A DNA stretch of 10,291 nt from UTCHB3 sp964431385 (GTDB lineage Bacteria; Bacteroidota; Ignavibacteria; Ignavibacteriales; Ignavibacteriaceae): NCBI GenBank assembly GCA_964431385.1, contig CAYSJM010000095.1:1-10291 (forward strand), given 5' to 3'. The notes below the pieces were generated by a model. It saw nothing but the letters and a program-made list of their open reading frames with translations, made no database searches and had not been told where the DNA came from. The first letter of the stretch is position 1, and each line of letters starts with the position of its first letter. Position numbers and translations under genes: made by a program. This document shows, in pieces, positions 1 through 7,799 of the stretch.

Positions 1-1297
1 CAGCTCCCATTTCGATGGCGAGTGTACCTTCGGCAATCAGTTCTCCGGCACCGGGACCACAAATTCCGACTCCAAGAATTCTTTCGGTATCGGGATCAAT
101 GATCAATTTTGTGACACCATCGAACCTGTCCAAAGTGGTTGCTCTGCCTGATGCTGCCCAAGGGAATTTTGCAACTTCGTGTTTGATTCCTTTTTCACGA
201 GCTTCAGTTTCAGTTACACCTGCCCAGGCTATTTCAGGATCTGTAAAAACCACGGCGGGAATTGCTGCCGGAGCAAAAGCAACCCTGTGACCTGCAATCG
301 CTTCTACTGCGACCCTTGCTTCATGCGAAGCTTTGTGTGCCAGCATCGGATCACCGGCAATATCACCAATTGCATAAATATATTGATCGGTTGTTTTAAG
401 AGTAGTGTCAACTTTGATGTGACCTTTTGGAGTCAATTCAACTTTTGTATTCTCAAGACCCAGTCCGGCAGTGTTTGGTCTCCTACCGATTGAGGCGAGA
501 ACATAATCGTAAAACTCTACTCTGTCTGCACCTGTTTTATCTTGAATGGTAACATTAATGCCATTTTCAACAGGCTCAAGCTTCATAACCCGTGATTCGA
601 GCATGATTGCATCAAATTTCTTTTTCAGCATTTGCGAAAGAAAATTTACCATGTCACGATCGGCACCGGGAAGCAGTCCGTTTGTCATTTCAACAACGGA
701 AACTTTTGTGCCGAGAGCCGAGTAAACCGAACCGAGTTCGAGACCGATATACCCGCCGCCTATAACCAGCATTCTTTCAGGAATTGCAGGTAGATCAAGT
801 GCAGAGGTTGAATTAAGCAGTCTGTCACTCTTTATGTTAAAAGCAGGAATGGAGATAATCTCGGAACCGATGGCAATTATAGCTTTTTCGAAATGTATCT
901 CATCTTTGCCACCATCGTTTAAATCAACTTTGACTGAGCGGGAGGATGTAAATGTAGCCCTTCCCTGCACAAAATTGATTTTGCGTTGTTTTGCAAGCTG
1001 ACCAAGACCACCGGTCATTTTACCAACAACCTTGTCCTTAAATGCTCTTAACTGATCAAGATCAATCTTTGGTTCACCAAAATCGACACCCCAGTGTTTA
1101 GCTTCCTTCGTTTCATTAATAAGTTTTGCAACATGAAGAAGAGCTTTGGAGGGGATACATCCTCTAAAAAGGCATACTCCACCGGGATTTTTATCAAGAT
1201 CGCACAGCACCACTTCCATCCCCATGTCAGCAGCAGCAAATGCGGCAGCATATCCACCGGGACCTGCACCAATAACCAACAATTGTGTTTTAATCAT
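1..1297 (-). CDS. lpd: Dihydrolipoyl dehydrogenase (E3 of pyruvate dehydrogenase), 3' end beyond the window
   Basis: This FAD flavoprotein reoxidises the dihydrolipoyl groups of E2 and passes the electrons to NAD+. I translated the frame by hand from ATG 1297 to the left edge: 432 codons with no stop or frameshift. The N-terminal FAD-binding motif is GAGPGG (residues 10-15). The redox-active disulfide is Cys42/Cys47 in GGVCLFRGCIPSK. The NAD-binding motif is GGGYIGLELGS in the middle of the protein, followed by the second FAD contact YAIGD and the start of the dimerisation domain (VVFTDPEIAWAGVTE). The family is usually about 460-475 residues, so roughly 30-40 are missing here, including the catalytic HxxxxE pair. 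The start is the fourth gene-order clue to an operon: it lies 10 bases after the aceF stop, and AGGG, overlapping that stop, sits 8 bases before ATG. The disulfide motif differs from the common GGTCLNVGCIPSK form. Identity as an E3 is secure; its use by the PDH complex is inferred from position. Confidence 0.95.
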   Translation of the reverse strand, partial: MIKTQLLVIGAGPGGYAAAFAAADMGMEVVLCDLDKNPGGVCLFRGCIPSKALLHVAKLINETKEAKHWGVDFGEPKIDLDQLRAFKDKVVGKMTGGLGQLAKQRKINFVQGRATFTSSRSVKVDLNDGGKDEIHFEKAIIAIGSEIISIPAFNIKSDRLLNSTSALDLPAIPERMLVIGGGYIGLELGSVYSALGTKVSVVEMTNGLLPGADRDMVNFLSQMLKKKFDAIMLESRVMKLEPVENGINVTIQDKTGADRVEFYDYVLASIGRRPNTAGLGLENTKVELTPKGHIKVDTTLKTTDQYIYAIGDIAGDPMLAHKASHEARVAVEAIAGHRVAFAPAAIPAVVFTDPEIAWAGVTETEAREKGIKHEVAKFPWAASGRATTLDRFDGVTKLIIDPDTERILGVGICGPGAGELIAEGTLAIEMGA

Positions 1298-1307
1298 ATC
1301 AAATACC

Positions 1308-3017
1308 CTACCCTTCAATCAAAAGTTTAAAGGGGTTTTCAAGAGTATCGATTACCCACCTTAAAAAGCGGATTGCATCGGCTCCATCAATCACTCTGTG
1401 ATCGTAGGAAAGTGAGAGCGGCAGCATCAATCTTGGCACAAAATTGCCATCCTTATAAACAGGCTCAAAGTTTCCTCTCGAAACGCCGAGAATTGCAACT
1501 TCGGGCGAATTTACAATCGGAGTGAAGTATGTACCACCAATTCCACCAAGATTTGATATGGTGAAACATCCACCCTGAAGATCATCGAGTCCGATTTTTT
1601 TGTTCCGTGCTTTTTCGGAGATCACATTCATTTCGGCGGAAATCTGTGTCAGGTTCAGCTTGTCGGCACCCTTGATATTGGGAACAATCAAACCAAACTC
1701 GGTATCAACAGCAATGCCAATATTGATATAATTTTTGTAAACTATCTCTTTTTTCTCCATGTCAATCGAGGAGTTAAACTGCGGGAACTGTTTTAAAGCG
1801 GCAGTAACAACCTTCACCAGAATTGAAGTCATGGTAAGTTTACCGCCTGATTTTGCAACTTCGGGAGCAAATTTCTTCCGCAATTGCTCAAGATCAGTAA
1901 TATCCGCTTTGTCAAACTGTGTTACATGAGGAATTGTAGCCCATGCATAGCTCAGATGTTCGGCAGTTTTTGTACGGATGTTGTTCATACCCGTTCTCTC
2001 AATATCACCAAACTTCGAAAAATCTGGTAACGGCTTTTGAGCAATAAAGCTCCCCTCTCCTCTTAGGAGAGGGGTCGGGGGTGATGTCCTGCCCTCATGT
2101 AATGCTTTTGAATATGCTTTCACATCATCAAGATTGATTCTGCCTCTTGGACCGGAACCTTTAACCTGATTGATGTCAACTCCAATTTCGCGTGCAAGTC
2201 TTCTTACTGAAGGAGCTGCAGGAGCTGAATTCTGAAGTATCGGTGGCTGTAAATCAACCAATGCTTTTGGTGGAGAAGCTGCTACTTCAGGTTTGCTTAA
2301 TTCTTCTTTCAATTCTTCAATTTCCTGAGCCGACAATGCAGGAGATGATACTTCTGACTTAACAGTCTGAGCAACTTCTGTTGGGGTTTTTACAACGGCT
2401 GGAGCAGATGCTGATTTTGTCTCAAGTTTGAAGATTACGGCACCAACTTTTGCTTTTTCACCCTCTTTAACAAAAACTTCACTAACAGTTCCACCCGAAG
2501 GTGAGGGCACTTCAACAGTCGCTTTGTCTGTCTCAATTTCAAGGATGGTATCATCCTCTTTAATCACATCGCCGACTTTCACAGTCACTTTTACAACCAC
2601 TGCTTCGGAAATTCCATCACCTAAATCAGGTAAAATAATTTCAGTGGAAACAGGAGCAGAAGTCTGTACTGAGGGTTCTTGAGCCGTTGCAACAGTTACA
2701 GGTTTTTCAGCCTCTACTTTTGCAGGTTCAACCACATTAACAACTGCGGCGGGGGTGGTAACCGGAGCAGCAACCTGACCTTCCGCACTGACCGAAAAGA
2801 CCACGGCACCCACTTCAACTTTTTGTCCTTCCTTTACATAGACACCGGTAACCTTACCGGAAATCTCTGAAGGCACTTCAATGGTTGCTTTATCGGTTTC
2901 TATTTCAAGTACAGTCTGATCTTCTTTAACCACATCTCCGGGAGCAATCAATACTTTAACTATTGTTGCAGAGACGATACTTTCGCCCAGATCGGGCAGT
3001 TTAAATTCTTTACTCAT
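1308..3017 (-). CDS. aceF: Pyruvate dehydrogenase E2, dihydrolipoamide acetyltransferase
   Basis: This is the core of the pyruvate dehydrogenase complex; it transfers the acetyl group from its lipoyl arm to CoA. Numbered from ATG 3017 (569 residues), it has two N-terminal lipoyl domains with lipoyl-lysine sites ETDKAT at Lys43 and Lys165. These are joined by Ala/Pro/Val-rich swinging linkers. A peripheral subunit-binding domain follows at about 268-302 (SVRRLAREIG, GSGPRGRI). The catalytic domain, about 335-569, includes IPHVTQFDKADIT and ends with the acetyltransferase motif DHRVIDG (His540, Asp544). Two lipoyl domains are fewer than the three of E. coli AceF but common elsewhere. A TTG nine bases upstream (3026) is an alternative start adding MNK. 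I prefer ATG because it gives the typical MSKEFKLPDLGES opening, though AAAGG is well spaced for TTG and GGCAGG for ATG. The linker after the binding domain carries an odd palindromic insertion (residues 311-323). aceE ends 20 bases upstream and lpd begins 10 bases downstream. Confidence 0.96.
   Translation of the reverse strand: MSKEFKLPDLGESIVSATIVKVLIAPGDVVKEDQTVLEIETDKATIEVPSEISGKVTGVYVKEGQKVEVGAVVFSVSAEGQVAAPVTTPAAVVNVVEPAKVEAEKPVTVATAQEPSVQTSAPVSTEIILPDLGDGISEAVVVKVTVKVGDVIKEDDTILEIETDKATVEVPSPSGGTVSEVFVKEGEKAKVGAVIFKLETKSASAPAVVKTPTEVAQTVKSEVSSPALSAQEIEELKEELSKPEVAASPPKALVDLQPPILQNSAPAAPSVRRLAREIGVDINQVKGSGPRGRINLDDVKAYSKALHEGRTSPPTPLLRGEGSFIAQKPLPDFSKFGDIERTGMNNIRTKTAEHLSYAWATIPHVTQFDKADITDLEQLRKKFAPEVAKSGGKLTMTSILVKVVTAALKQFPQFNSSIDMEKKEIVYKNYINIGIAVDTEFGLIVPNIKGADKLNLTQISAEMNVISEKARNKKIGLDDLQGGCFTISNLGGIGGTYFTPIVNSPEVAILGVSRGNFEPVYKDGNFVPRLMLPLSLSYDHRVIDGADAIRFLRWVIDTLENPFKLLIEG
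2049..2087 (-). repeat. GC-rich palindromic repeat-like segment read in frame inside aceF
   Basis: Thirteen codons of aceF encode TSPPTPLLRGEGS between the subunit-binding and catalytic domains. The DNA contains a perfect 10-bp inverted repeat, CCCCTCTCCT at 2052-2061 and AGGAGAGGGG at 2065-2074, separated by a 3-base loop. A GC-rich tail (2075-2087) follows. The segment is 25 of 39 G+C, clearly richer than the flanking gene. E. coli AceF has nothing like it here, and the surrounding sequence (DDVKAY before, PDFSKFG after) aligns with ordinary E2 proteins. From general knowledge, peptides of the SPPTPLL type come from dispersed palindromic elements that recur in many bacterial genomes. No second copy lies in this window, so calling it a dispersed repeat is inference. 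No flanking target duplication is evident. Confidence 0.7.
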
Positions 3018-3037
3018 TTTATTCAAGCCTGCCTTTC

Positions 3038-5707
3038 CTACGAAATCATCGGGTTAAGTTTGTTTTTGTCGATATCAAGCTCTTCAATAGCTTTATCAAC
3101 AACACTTTGTTTAACTTTGCCCTCGAGCATCAATCCATAAAGTGCGGCAACTGTAACATATCTTGCGTCAACTTCGAAGAAGTCTCTCAGCTCTTTTCTA
3201 CCTTCACTTCTGCCAAATCCATCGGTTCCGAGGGAGAGAAGTCTGCCGGGCACCCATTTCGCAATAGAGTCCGGAATAGCTTTGATGTAATCGCTCGAAG
3301 CAACAAAGACACCTGAAGCACCTTCAAATACTTTTGAAATGTAGGTTTGTTTTTGTTCACCAGGATTAAGCATATTCCATCTCTCAACTTCAAGAGCTTC
3401 TCTTCTGAGTTCTTTATAGCTGGTTGCACTGTAAATATCAGCCGCAACACCATAATTTTCCTCGAGAATTTCTTGAGCCTTGAGCACTTCATTCATAATG
3501 GTGCCATTTCCGAGAAGATTAACTTTAAGTTTCAATTTTTTCTTCTCAGAGGAACGGAATTTGTATAATCCTTTAACAATTCCTTCTTTTACACCCTCAG
3601 GCATCGGAGGCATTGCATAATTTTCGTTCATTACTGTGATGTAATAGAAAATCGATTCCTGTTCTTCATACATTCTGCGGATACCTTCTCTGATGATAAC
3701 AGCAAGTTCAAATGCAAACGCAGGATCGTAAGTAAGAAGTGTTGGTACAGGGTAAGCCAGGTGATGCGAGTGCCCATCCTGATGTTGAAGTCCTTCACCG
3801 TTAAGTGTAGTTCTGCCTGCAGTTCCACCAATAAGGAACCCTTTGGTTCTCATATCAGCACCTGCCCAAACAAGATCACCAATTCTCTGGAAGCCAAACA
3901 TTGAATAGTAAATAAAGAACGGAATCATGTTCAGTCCATGATTAGCATACGATGTACCGGCTGCGAGGAATGATGCCATCGAGCCTGCTTCTGTAATTCC
4001 TTCTTCAAGAATCTGACCATCAATTGCCTCTTTGTAATAGAGAAGGCTTTGTCTGTCAACAGGTTCATAAAGCTGACCAACATGCGAATAGATACCCACC
4101 TGACGGAAAAGTGCTTCCATACCAAAGGTTCTGGCTTCATCGGGTACTATCGGCACAATCAGTTTACCAAGTTCTCTGTCTTTTAACAGATTGGCAAGAA
4201 TTTTTACGAACACCATTGTGGTAGATACTTCTCTTCCATCGGTACCATCATAAAACTCGGAGATAATATCCTCGGGAGGAGTTTTGATTGGTCTGATGTC
4301 CACAATCCTCTTGGGAACTGAACCACCAAGTGCTTCTCTTTTTGCTTTTAGATAAGTTAATTCCGGACTGTCTTCAGCAGGTTTGTAAAATGGAGCTTTT
4401 GCCACTTCATCGTCTGAAATCGGAATACCAAAACGGGTTCTGAATTCTCTTAATTCATCTTCGTTTAATTTTTTCTGTTGGTGGGTGATATTCTTTCCTT
4501 CACCACTTTCGCCAAGTCCGTAACCTTTAATTGTTTTTGCAAGAATTACAGTGGGCTGACCTTTATGTTCAAAAGCGGTTTTGTAGGCAGTGAATACTTT
4601 TTCGGGATCGTGCCCGCCTCTTCTCATTTTTCTGAGTTGTTCATCACTCATTTCCTCAACCATTTTTGCAAGTTCAGGATGTTTGCCAAAAAGTTTTTCT
4701 CTTACATAGGCACCTGACTCAACCGAGAATTTCTGATATTCACCGTCAACAAGATCACCGAGAGTCTGCACAAGAATTCCCTTGTCGTCCTTCTCAAGCA
4801 ATGGGTCCCAGTCGGAACCCCAAACAACTTTAATTACATTCCAACCCGCACCGCGGAAAGCAGCTTCAAGTTCTTGAATAATCTTACCGTTTCCTCTTAC
4901 AGGACCGTCAAGTCTCTGAAGGTTACAGTTGATAACAAAAATGAGGTTGTCAAGTTTTTCGCGGGAAGCAAGAGTTATTGCACCAAGTGATTCGGGTTCA
5001 TCTGTTTCTCCATCTCCAAGGTATGCGATTACTTTTGCATCACTCTTTGGAATGAGACCCCGGTCTTCGAGGTATCTGTTAAAGCGTGCCTGATAAATTG
5101 CCTGAAGTGGTCCCAGACCCATCGAAACGGTTGGGAATTGCCAAAATTCCGGCATTAACCATGGGTGTGGATATGAGGAAAGACCTCTGTTTGGTTTTAA
5201 TTCTCTTCTAAAATTTTCCAATTGCTCTACAGAGAGTCTGCCTTCAAGGAAAGCTCTTGCGTAGATACCCGGGGATGCGTGTCCCTGGAAATAGATCATG
5301 TCACCGGGGTGATTTTCACTTCTTCCCCTGAAGAAGTGATTAAATCCTATTTCAAGAAGTGTGGCAACTGATGCATAAGTTGAAATATGCCCACCAATTC
5401 CATTTTCTAATTTGTTTGCTCTGACTACCATCGCCATCGCATTCCAACGGATTATGCTTTTAATTCTTCTTTCAATTTCTCTGTCGCCGGGGAAAGTAAC
5501 CTGTTTTTCCCTTGGGATGGTATTTATGTATGGTGTATTTGCAGTAAAAGGAATCTGTACACCTGCTTTATGTGCCCTTATCTGAAGCAGTTGTAACAAT
5601 TCCACAACTCTCTCTTTTCCGCCATTCTGCAAAACATAATCCAGTGAGTATAACCATTCCTGATTTTCCAGCTCCTGGATTTCACGCAAATTTTTATCGT
5701 CTGTCAT
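3038..5707 (-). CDS. aceE: Pyruvate dehydrogenase E1, homodimeric type
   Basis: This thiamine-diphosphate enzyme decarboxylates pyruvate and reductively acetylates the E2 lipoyl group; it is cytoplasmic. At 889 residues it matches the E. coli enzyme (about 887) and can be followed along its whole length. GGHISTYASVATLLEIGFNHFFR lies near the N-terminus, with active-site-region histidines 107 and 143. The ThDP/Mg2+ motif starts at GDGETDEPES (231-240) and ends at NCNLQ (260-264). The mobile active-site loop has GEGKNITHQ with His409, equivalent to E. coli His407. The pyrimidine-binding domain has PDEARTFGME, GQILEEGI (Glu569) and GLQHQDGHSHH (His642). The C-terminal domain has LGTDGFGRS and ends KLNPMIS. 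The start ATG is preceded by a weak ACAGG six bases away. It heads the aceE-aceF-lpd operon and is transcribed from the AT-rich divergent region to its right. No truncation or missing catalytic residue is seen. It is not the two-gene alpha/beta type of E1. Confidence 0.98.
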   Translation of the reverse strand: MTDDKNLREIQELENQEWLYSLDYVLQNGGKERVVELLQLLQIRAHKAGVQIPFTANTPYINTIPREKQVTFPGDREIERRIKSIIRWNAMAMVVRANKLENGIGGHISTYASVATLLEIGFNHFFRGRSENHPGDMIYFQGHASPGIYARAFLEGRLSVEQLENFRRELKPNRGLSSYPHPWLMPEFWQFPTVSMGLGPLQAIYQARFNRYLEDRGLIPKSDAKVIAYLGDGETDEPESLGAITLASREKLDNLIFVINCNLQRLDGPVRGNGKIIQELEAAFRGAGWNVIKVVWGSDWDPLLEKDDKGILVQTLGDLVDGEYQKFSVESGAYVREKLFGKHPELAKMVEEMSDEQLRKMRRGGHDPEKVFTAYKTAFEHKGQPTVILAKTIKGYGLGESGEGKNITHQQKKLNEDELREFRTRFGIPISDDEVAKAPFYKPAEDSPELTYLKAKREALGGSVPKRIVDIRPIKTPPEDIISEFYDGTDGREVSTTMVFVKILANLLKDRELGKLIVPIVPDEARTFGMEALFRQVGIYSHVGQLYEPVDRQSLLYYKEAIDGQILEEGITEAGSMASFLAAGTSYANHGLNMIPFFIYYSMFGFQRIGDLVWAGADMRTKGFLIGGTAGRTTLNGEGLQHQDGHSHHLAYPVPTLLTYDPAFAFELAVIIREGIRRMYEEQESIFYYITVMNENYAMPPMPEGVKEGIVKGLYKFRSSEKKKLKLKVNLLGNGTIMNEVLKAQEILEENYGVAADIYSATSYKELRREALEVERWNMLNPGEQKQTYISKVFEGASGVFVASSDYIKAIPDSIAKWVPGRLLSLGTDGFGRSEGRKELRDFFEVDARYVTVAALYGLMLEGKVKQSVVDKAIEELDIDKNKLNPMIS

Positions 5708-5772
5708 ATAAAACCTGTTTAGTTATGATGTTCGTTTCTTACTCTAATAACACGGTGGGAAAATTTTTAATT

Positions 5773-5788
5773 CAAAGTTACAAATTTA
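5773..5788 (-). promoter_or_regulatory. aceE: Candidate promoter elements for the aceE-aceF-lpd operon
   Basis: Read on the minus strand, two words fitting the Bacteroidota -7 consensus TAnnTTTG lie directly in tandem: TAAATTTG (5788 to 5781) and TAACTTTG (5780 to 5773). They are about 65-80 bases upstream of the aceE start, in an AT-rich 216-bp gap between divergent genes. I do not find a convincing TTG at the -33 distance from either, so the assignment is tentative. The motif is known for Bacteroidota; that this organism uses it is inference. Confidence 0.3.
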
Positions 5789-5843
5789 GCAAAAGTTCGA
5801 TTAAATAAGAACCGTGATAAATGATACAAGCCTAATTTTCAAT

Positions 5844-5872
5844 TTGCTTTTAATGAAAATTAAATTTAGATT
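5844..5872 (+). promoter_or_regulatory. Weak candidate promoter for the histidine kinase gene
   Basis: TTGCTT (5844-5849) and TAGATT (5867-5872) are separated by 17 bases, a sigma70-like arrangement in the AT-rich gap. The -10-like word lies about 50 bases before the kinase start. The matches are partial and AT-rich DNA gives many such chance hits. A promoter is expected in this gap because the upstream gene runs the other way. Confidence 0.2.
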
Positions 5873-5911
5873 AACCATCGAAGATAAAAATGTTTTGCAT
5901 CATTTTTCAAT

Positions 5912-5916
5912 AAAGG
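5912..5916 (+). promoter_or_regulatory. Ribosome binding site fixing the kinase start
   Basis: AAAGG lies 7 bases before ATG 5924. It is the only clear purine-rich site near the gene's 5' end and supports the chosen start. Confidence 0.5.
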
Positions 5917-5923
5917 TTATTCC

Positions 5924-7762
5924 ATGATTTCTGGTGGGAGTAGTGACAGGAATTCAGGAGTTGAAGTTGACCATTGGTTCAGTTATTTGCCGGGTATGGC
6001 ATATCGGTGTGATAATGATTCAAACTGGACAATGCTTATCGTTTCCCCCGGTAGTGAGGAACTGACGGGGTACCCTCCTCAAGATTTTATTAATCAAAGT
6101 CTCTCTTATGATTTGTTAATTCATCCCGATTTTAGACAATATGTCTGGGATGAAATTCAGTTTGCCCTGGTACAAAACCGACCTTATACAATAGAATATA
6201 AAATTCGGACAAAGGACGGAAATTCAAAATGGGTGTGGGAAAAGGGAGCCGGAGTATATGGTAGCGATGGCGAGCTCCTCTTCCTGGAAGGTTTTATCAC
6301 TGATATTACTGATAAGAAAGATCGGACATTTGAGTTCGACACTTTTTTTGATATCCAACCGGATCTGCTTTGTATCGGTACACTTCACGGAATTTTAATT
6401 CGCGTAAATAAAGCCTGGGAAAAAACCTTAGGCTATAAAGTTGATGAATTACAAGGAAAATCTTTCGTTGGTTTGCTCCATCCCGATGACCTCGAAAGCA
6501 CTCTGACTTTCACTCGAAATTCGACAAAAGAGGGCACCATAGTTACCTATGATAACAGATATCTCACTAAATCGGGTGAGACTGTTTATCTTGAATGGAG
6601 AGCTGCGATTAGTGGTGATAAATATTATGCTGTTGCACGAGATATTACTGATCATATTAAACTTAAGAATAGCGTAACAGAAAGTGAGGCAGTTCTTAAA
6701 TCATTAATCAATTCGATTACAGAATCTGCATTTCTTATGGAACTTGACGGTACAGTCGTAATTTGTAACCCGATAACCGCCGAGAGATTAAAAAGATCGG
6801 GTGAAGATCTCACGGGTGTTAATATGTTCGATTTACTCGATGAAAAGACTGCTGCCTTCAGAAGGGAAAAATTAGATGAGGTAATTAGAACTAAAACTGC
6901 CGTACAGTTTGAAGATATTAGAACCGGGAGCAATATTCTAAACTCGGTTTACCCTGTATTTAATTCATCGGGGGATGTGGTAAGATTTGCAGTTTTTGGA
7001 TACGATATAACACACAGAAGAAGCACGATTACTGAACTTGAGACTCTCTCCAACGAGCTAAAAGATTTGAATGAGAGGAAAAATAAATTCATCTCTATTC
7101 TTGCCCACGACCTAAGAGGTCCATTCCACCCGCTGCTTAATTCTCTTGATCTTCTGAACAGTGATTATGATCAATTAACTGAAGAAGAGAGAAGACAGTT
7201 TATAAAATCAAGTTACGAGATAGCCCAAACACAGTTTGCACTTCTTGAGTCGATTCTTGAATGGTCAAGGGCTACGCAAGGAAAGCTTCGTATTAATTCG
7301 GAAAGATTCCTGATTTCGACTGTGATTAACAGAGCTATCAGCCAGATGTCGCCTGTTTTTCACAGTAAAAATATTGCGTTACAATATTCACCACAAGAAG
7401 ACCTTTTTGTTCAAGCAGATACTGAAATGTTTCTAACGGTTGTCCGAAATCTTTTATCGAATGCCGTTAAATTCAGTGACTCGGGATCACAAGTCTGGGT
7501 AACCCAAAAATCCACCGAAAAGACTGTGGAGGTTTCAATAATTGATAATGGTAGAGGAATTGAGAGCGAAAACCTTTGCAAACTTTTTGACATTGCAACA
7601 GCACATTCAACCCGCGGAACCTATAATGAAAAAGGATCGGGGCTTGGTCTCTCTCTCTGTAAGGAATTGTTGGATAAAATGCACGGAAAGATGACGATTT
7701 CGAGCGAACTTGGTATGGGCACCATTGTGACTATCACCCTTCCGAGAGGTCTCTCTATTTGA
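5924..7762 (+). CDS. Soluble PAS-domain sensor histidine kinase
   Basis: This is a cytoplasmic signalling kinase of 612 residues with no signal peptide or membrane segment. It has three PAS-like sensor domains at about 17-132, 138-248 and 253-366. The first two carry the typical PAC endings GFITDITDKK and AVARDITDHIK, and the third ends FGYDITHRR. A short helical linker leads to the dimerisation/phosphoacceptor domain with FISILAHDLRGP, where His395 is the expected phosphorylation site. The ATPase domain shows the N box (VVRNLLSNAVKFS, Asn509 and Asn513), G1 (DNGRGI, 541-546) and G2 (GSGLGLSL, 571-578), and ends LGMGTIVTITLP. All catalytic motifs are intact, so it should be active. The ligand or cofactor of the PAS domains cannot be read from the sequence. 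No response regulator or receiver domain is present in the window, so its partner is unknown. It is divergent from the pyruvate dehydrogenase operon and 37 bases upstream of an FAD dehydrogenase gene; any functional link to either is speculation. Confidence 0.95.
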   Translation: MISGGSSDRNSGVEVDHWFSYLPGMAYRCDNDSNWTMLIVSPGSEELTGYPPQDFINQSLSYDLLIHPDFRQYVWDEIQFALVQNRPYTIEYKIRTKDGNSKWVWEKGAGVYGSDGELLFLEGFITDITDKKDRTFEFDTFFDIQPDLLCIGTLHGILIRVNKAWEKTLGYKVDELQGKSFVGLLHPDDLESTLTFTRNSTKEGTIVTYDNRYLTKSGETVYLEWRAAISGDKYYAVARDITDHIKLKNSVTESEAVLKSLINSITESAFLMELDGTVVICNPITAERLKRSGEDLTGVNMFDLLDEKTAAFRREKLDEVIRTKTAVQFEDIRTGSNILNSVYPVFNSSGDVVRFAVFGYDITHRRSTITELETLSNELKDLNERKNKFISILAHDLRGPFHPLLNSLDLLNSDYDQLTEEERRQFIKSSYEIAQTQFALLESILEWSRATQGKLRINSERFLISTVINRAISQMSPVFHSKNIALQYSPQEDLFVQADTEMFLTVVRNLLSNAVKFSDSGSQVWVTQKSTEKTVEVSIIDNGRGIESENLCKLFDIATAHSTRGTYNEKGSGLGLSLCKELLDKMHGKMTISSELGMGTIVTITLPRGLSI

Positions 7763-7799
7763 TCACAAAAAAAAGTTACTACCCGGCTCCATTTCTGAA

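Noticed and set aside
15..493. Two overlapping plus-strand open frames opposite lpd
   Set aside because: The minus strand reads as an uninterrupted dihydrolipoyl dehydrogenase here; the plus-strand translations resemble nothing and overlap each other.
2052..2074. The perfect hairpin as a rho-independent terminator
   Set aside because: It lies in the middle of the intact aceF gene, has no T-run following it on the minus strand, and termination there would abolish the E2 catalytic domain.
3018..3026. TTG 3026 as the aceF start
   Set aside because: AAAGG is well spaced for it, but ATG 3017 gives the usual E2 N-terminus and a better start codon with GGCAGG upstream. The choice changes only three residues and is not certain.
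7763..7799. Possible terminator or separate promoter between the kinase and the FAD dehydrogenase
   Set aside because: The 37 bases contain an A-run but no inverted repeat and no convincing promoter words.
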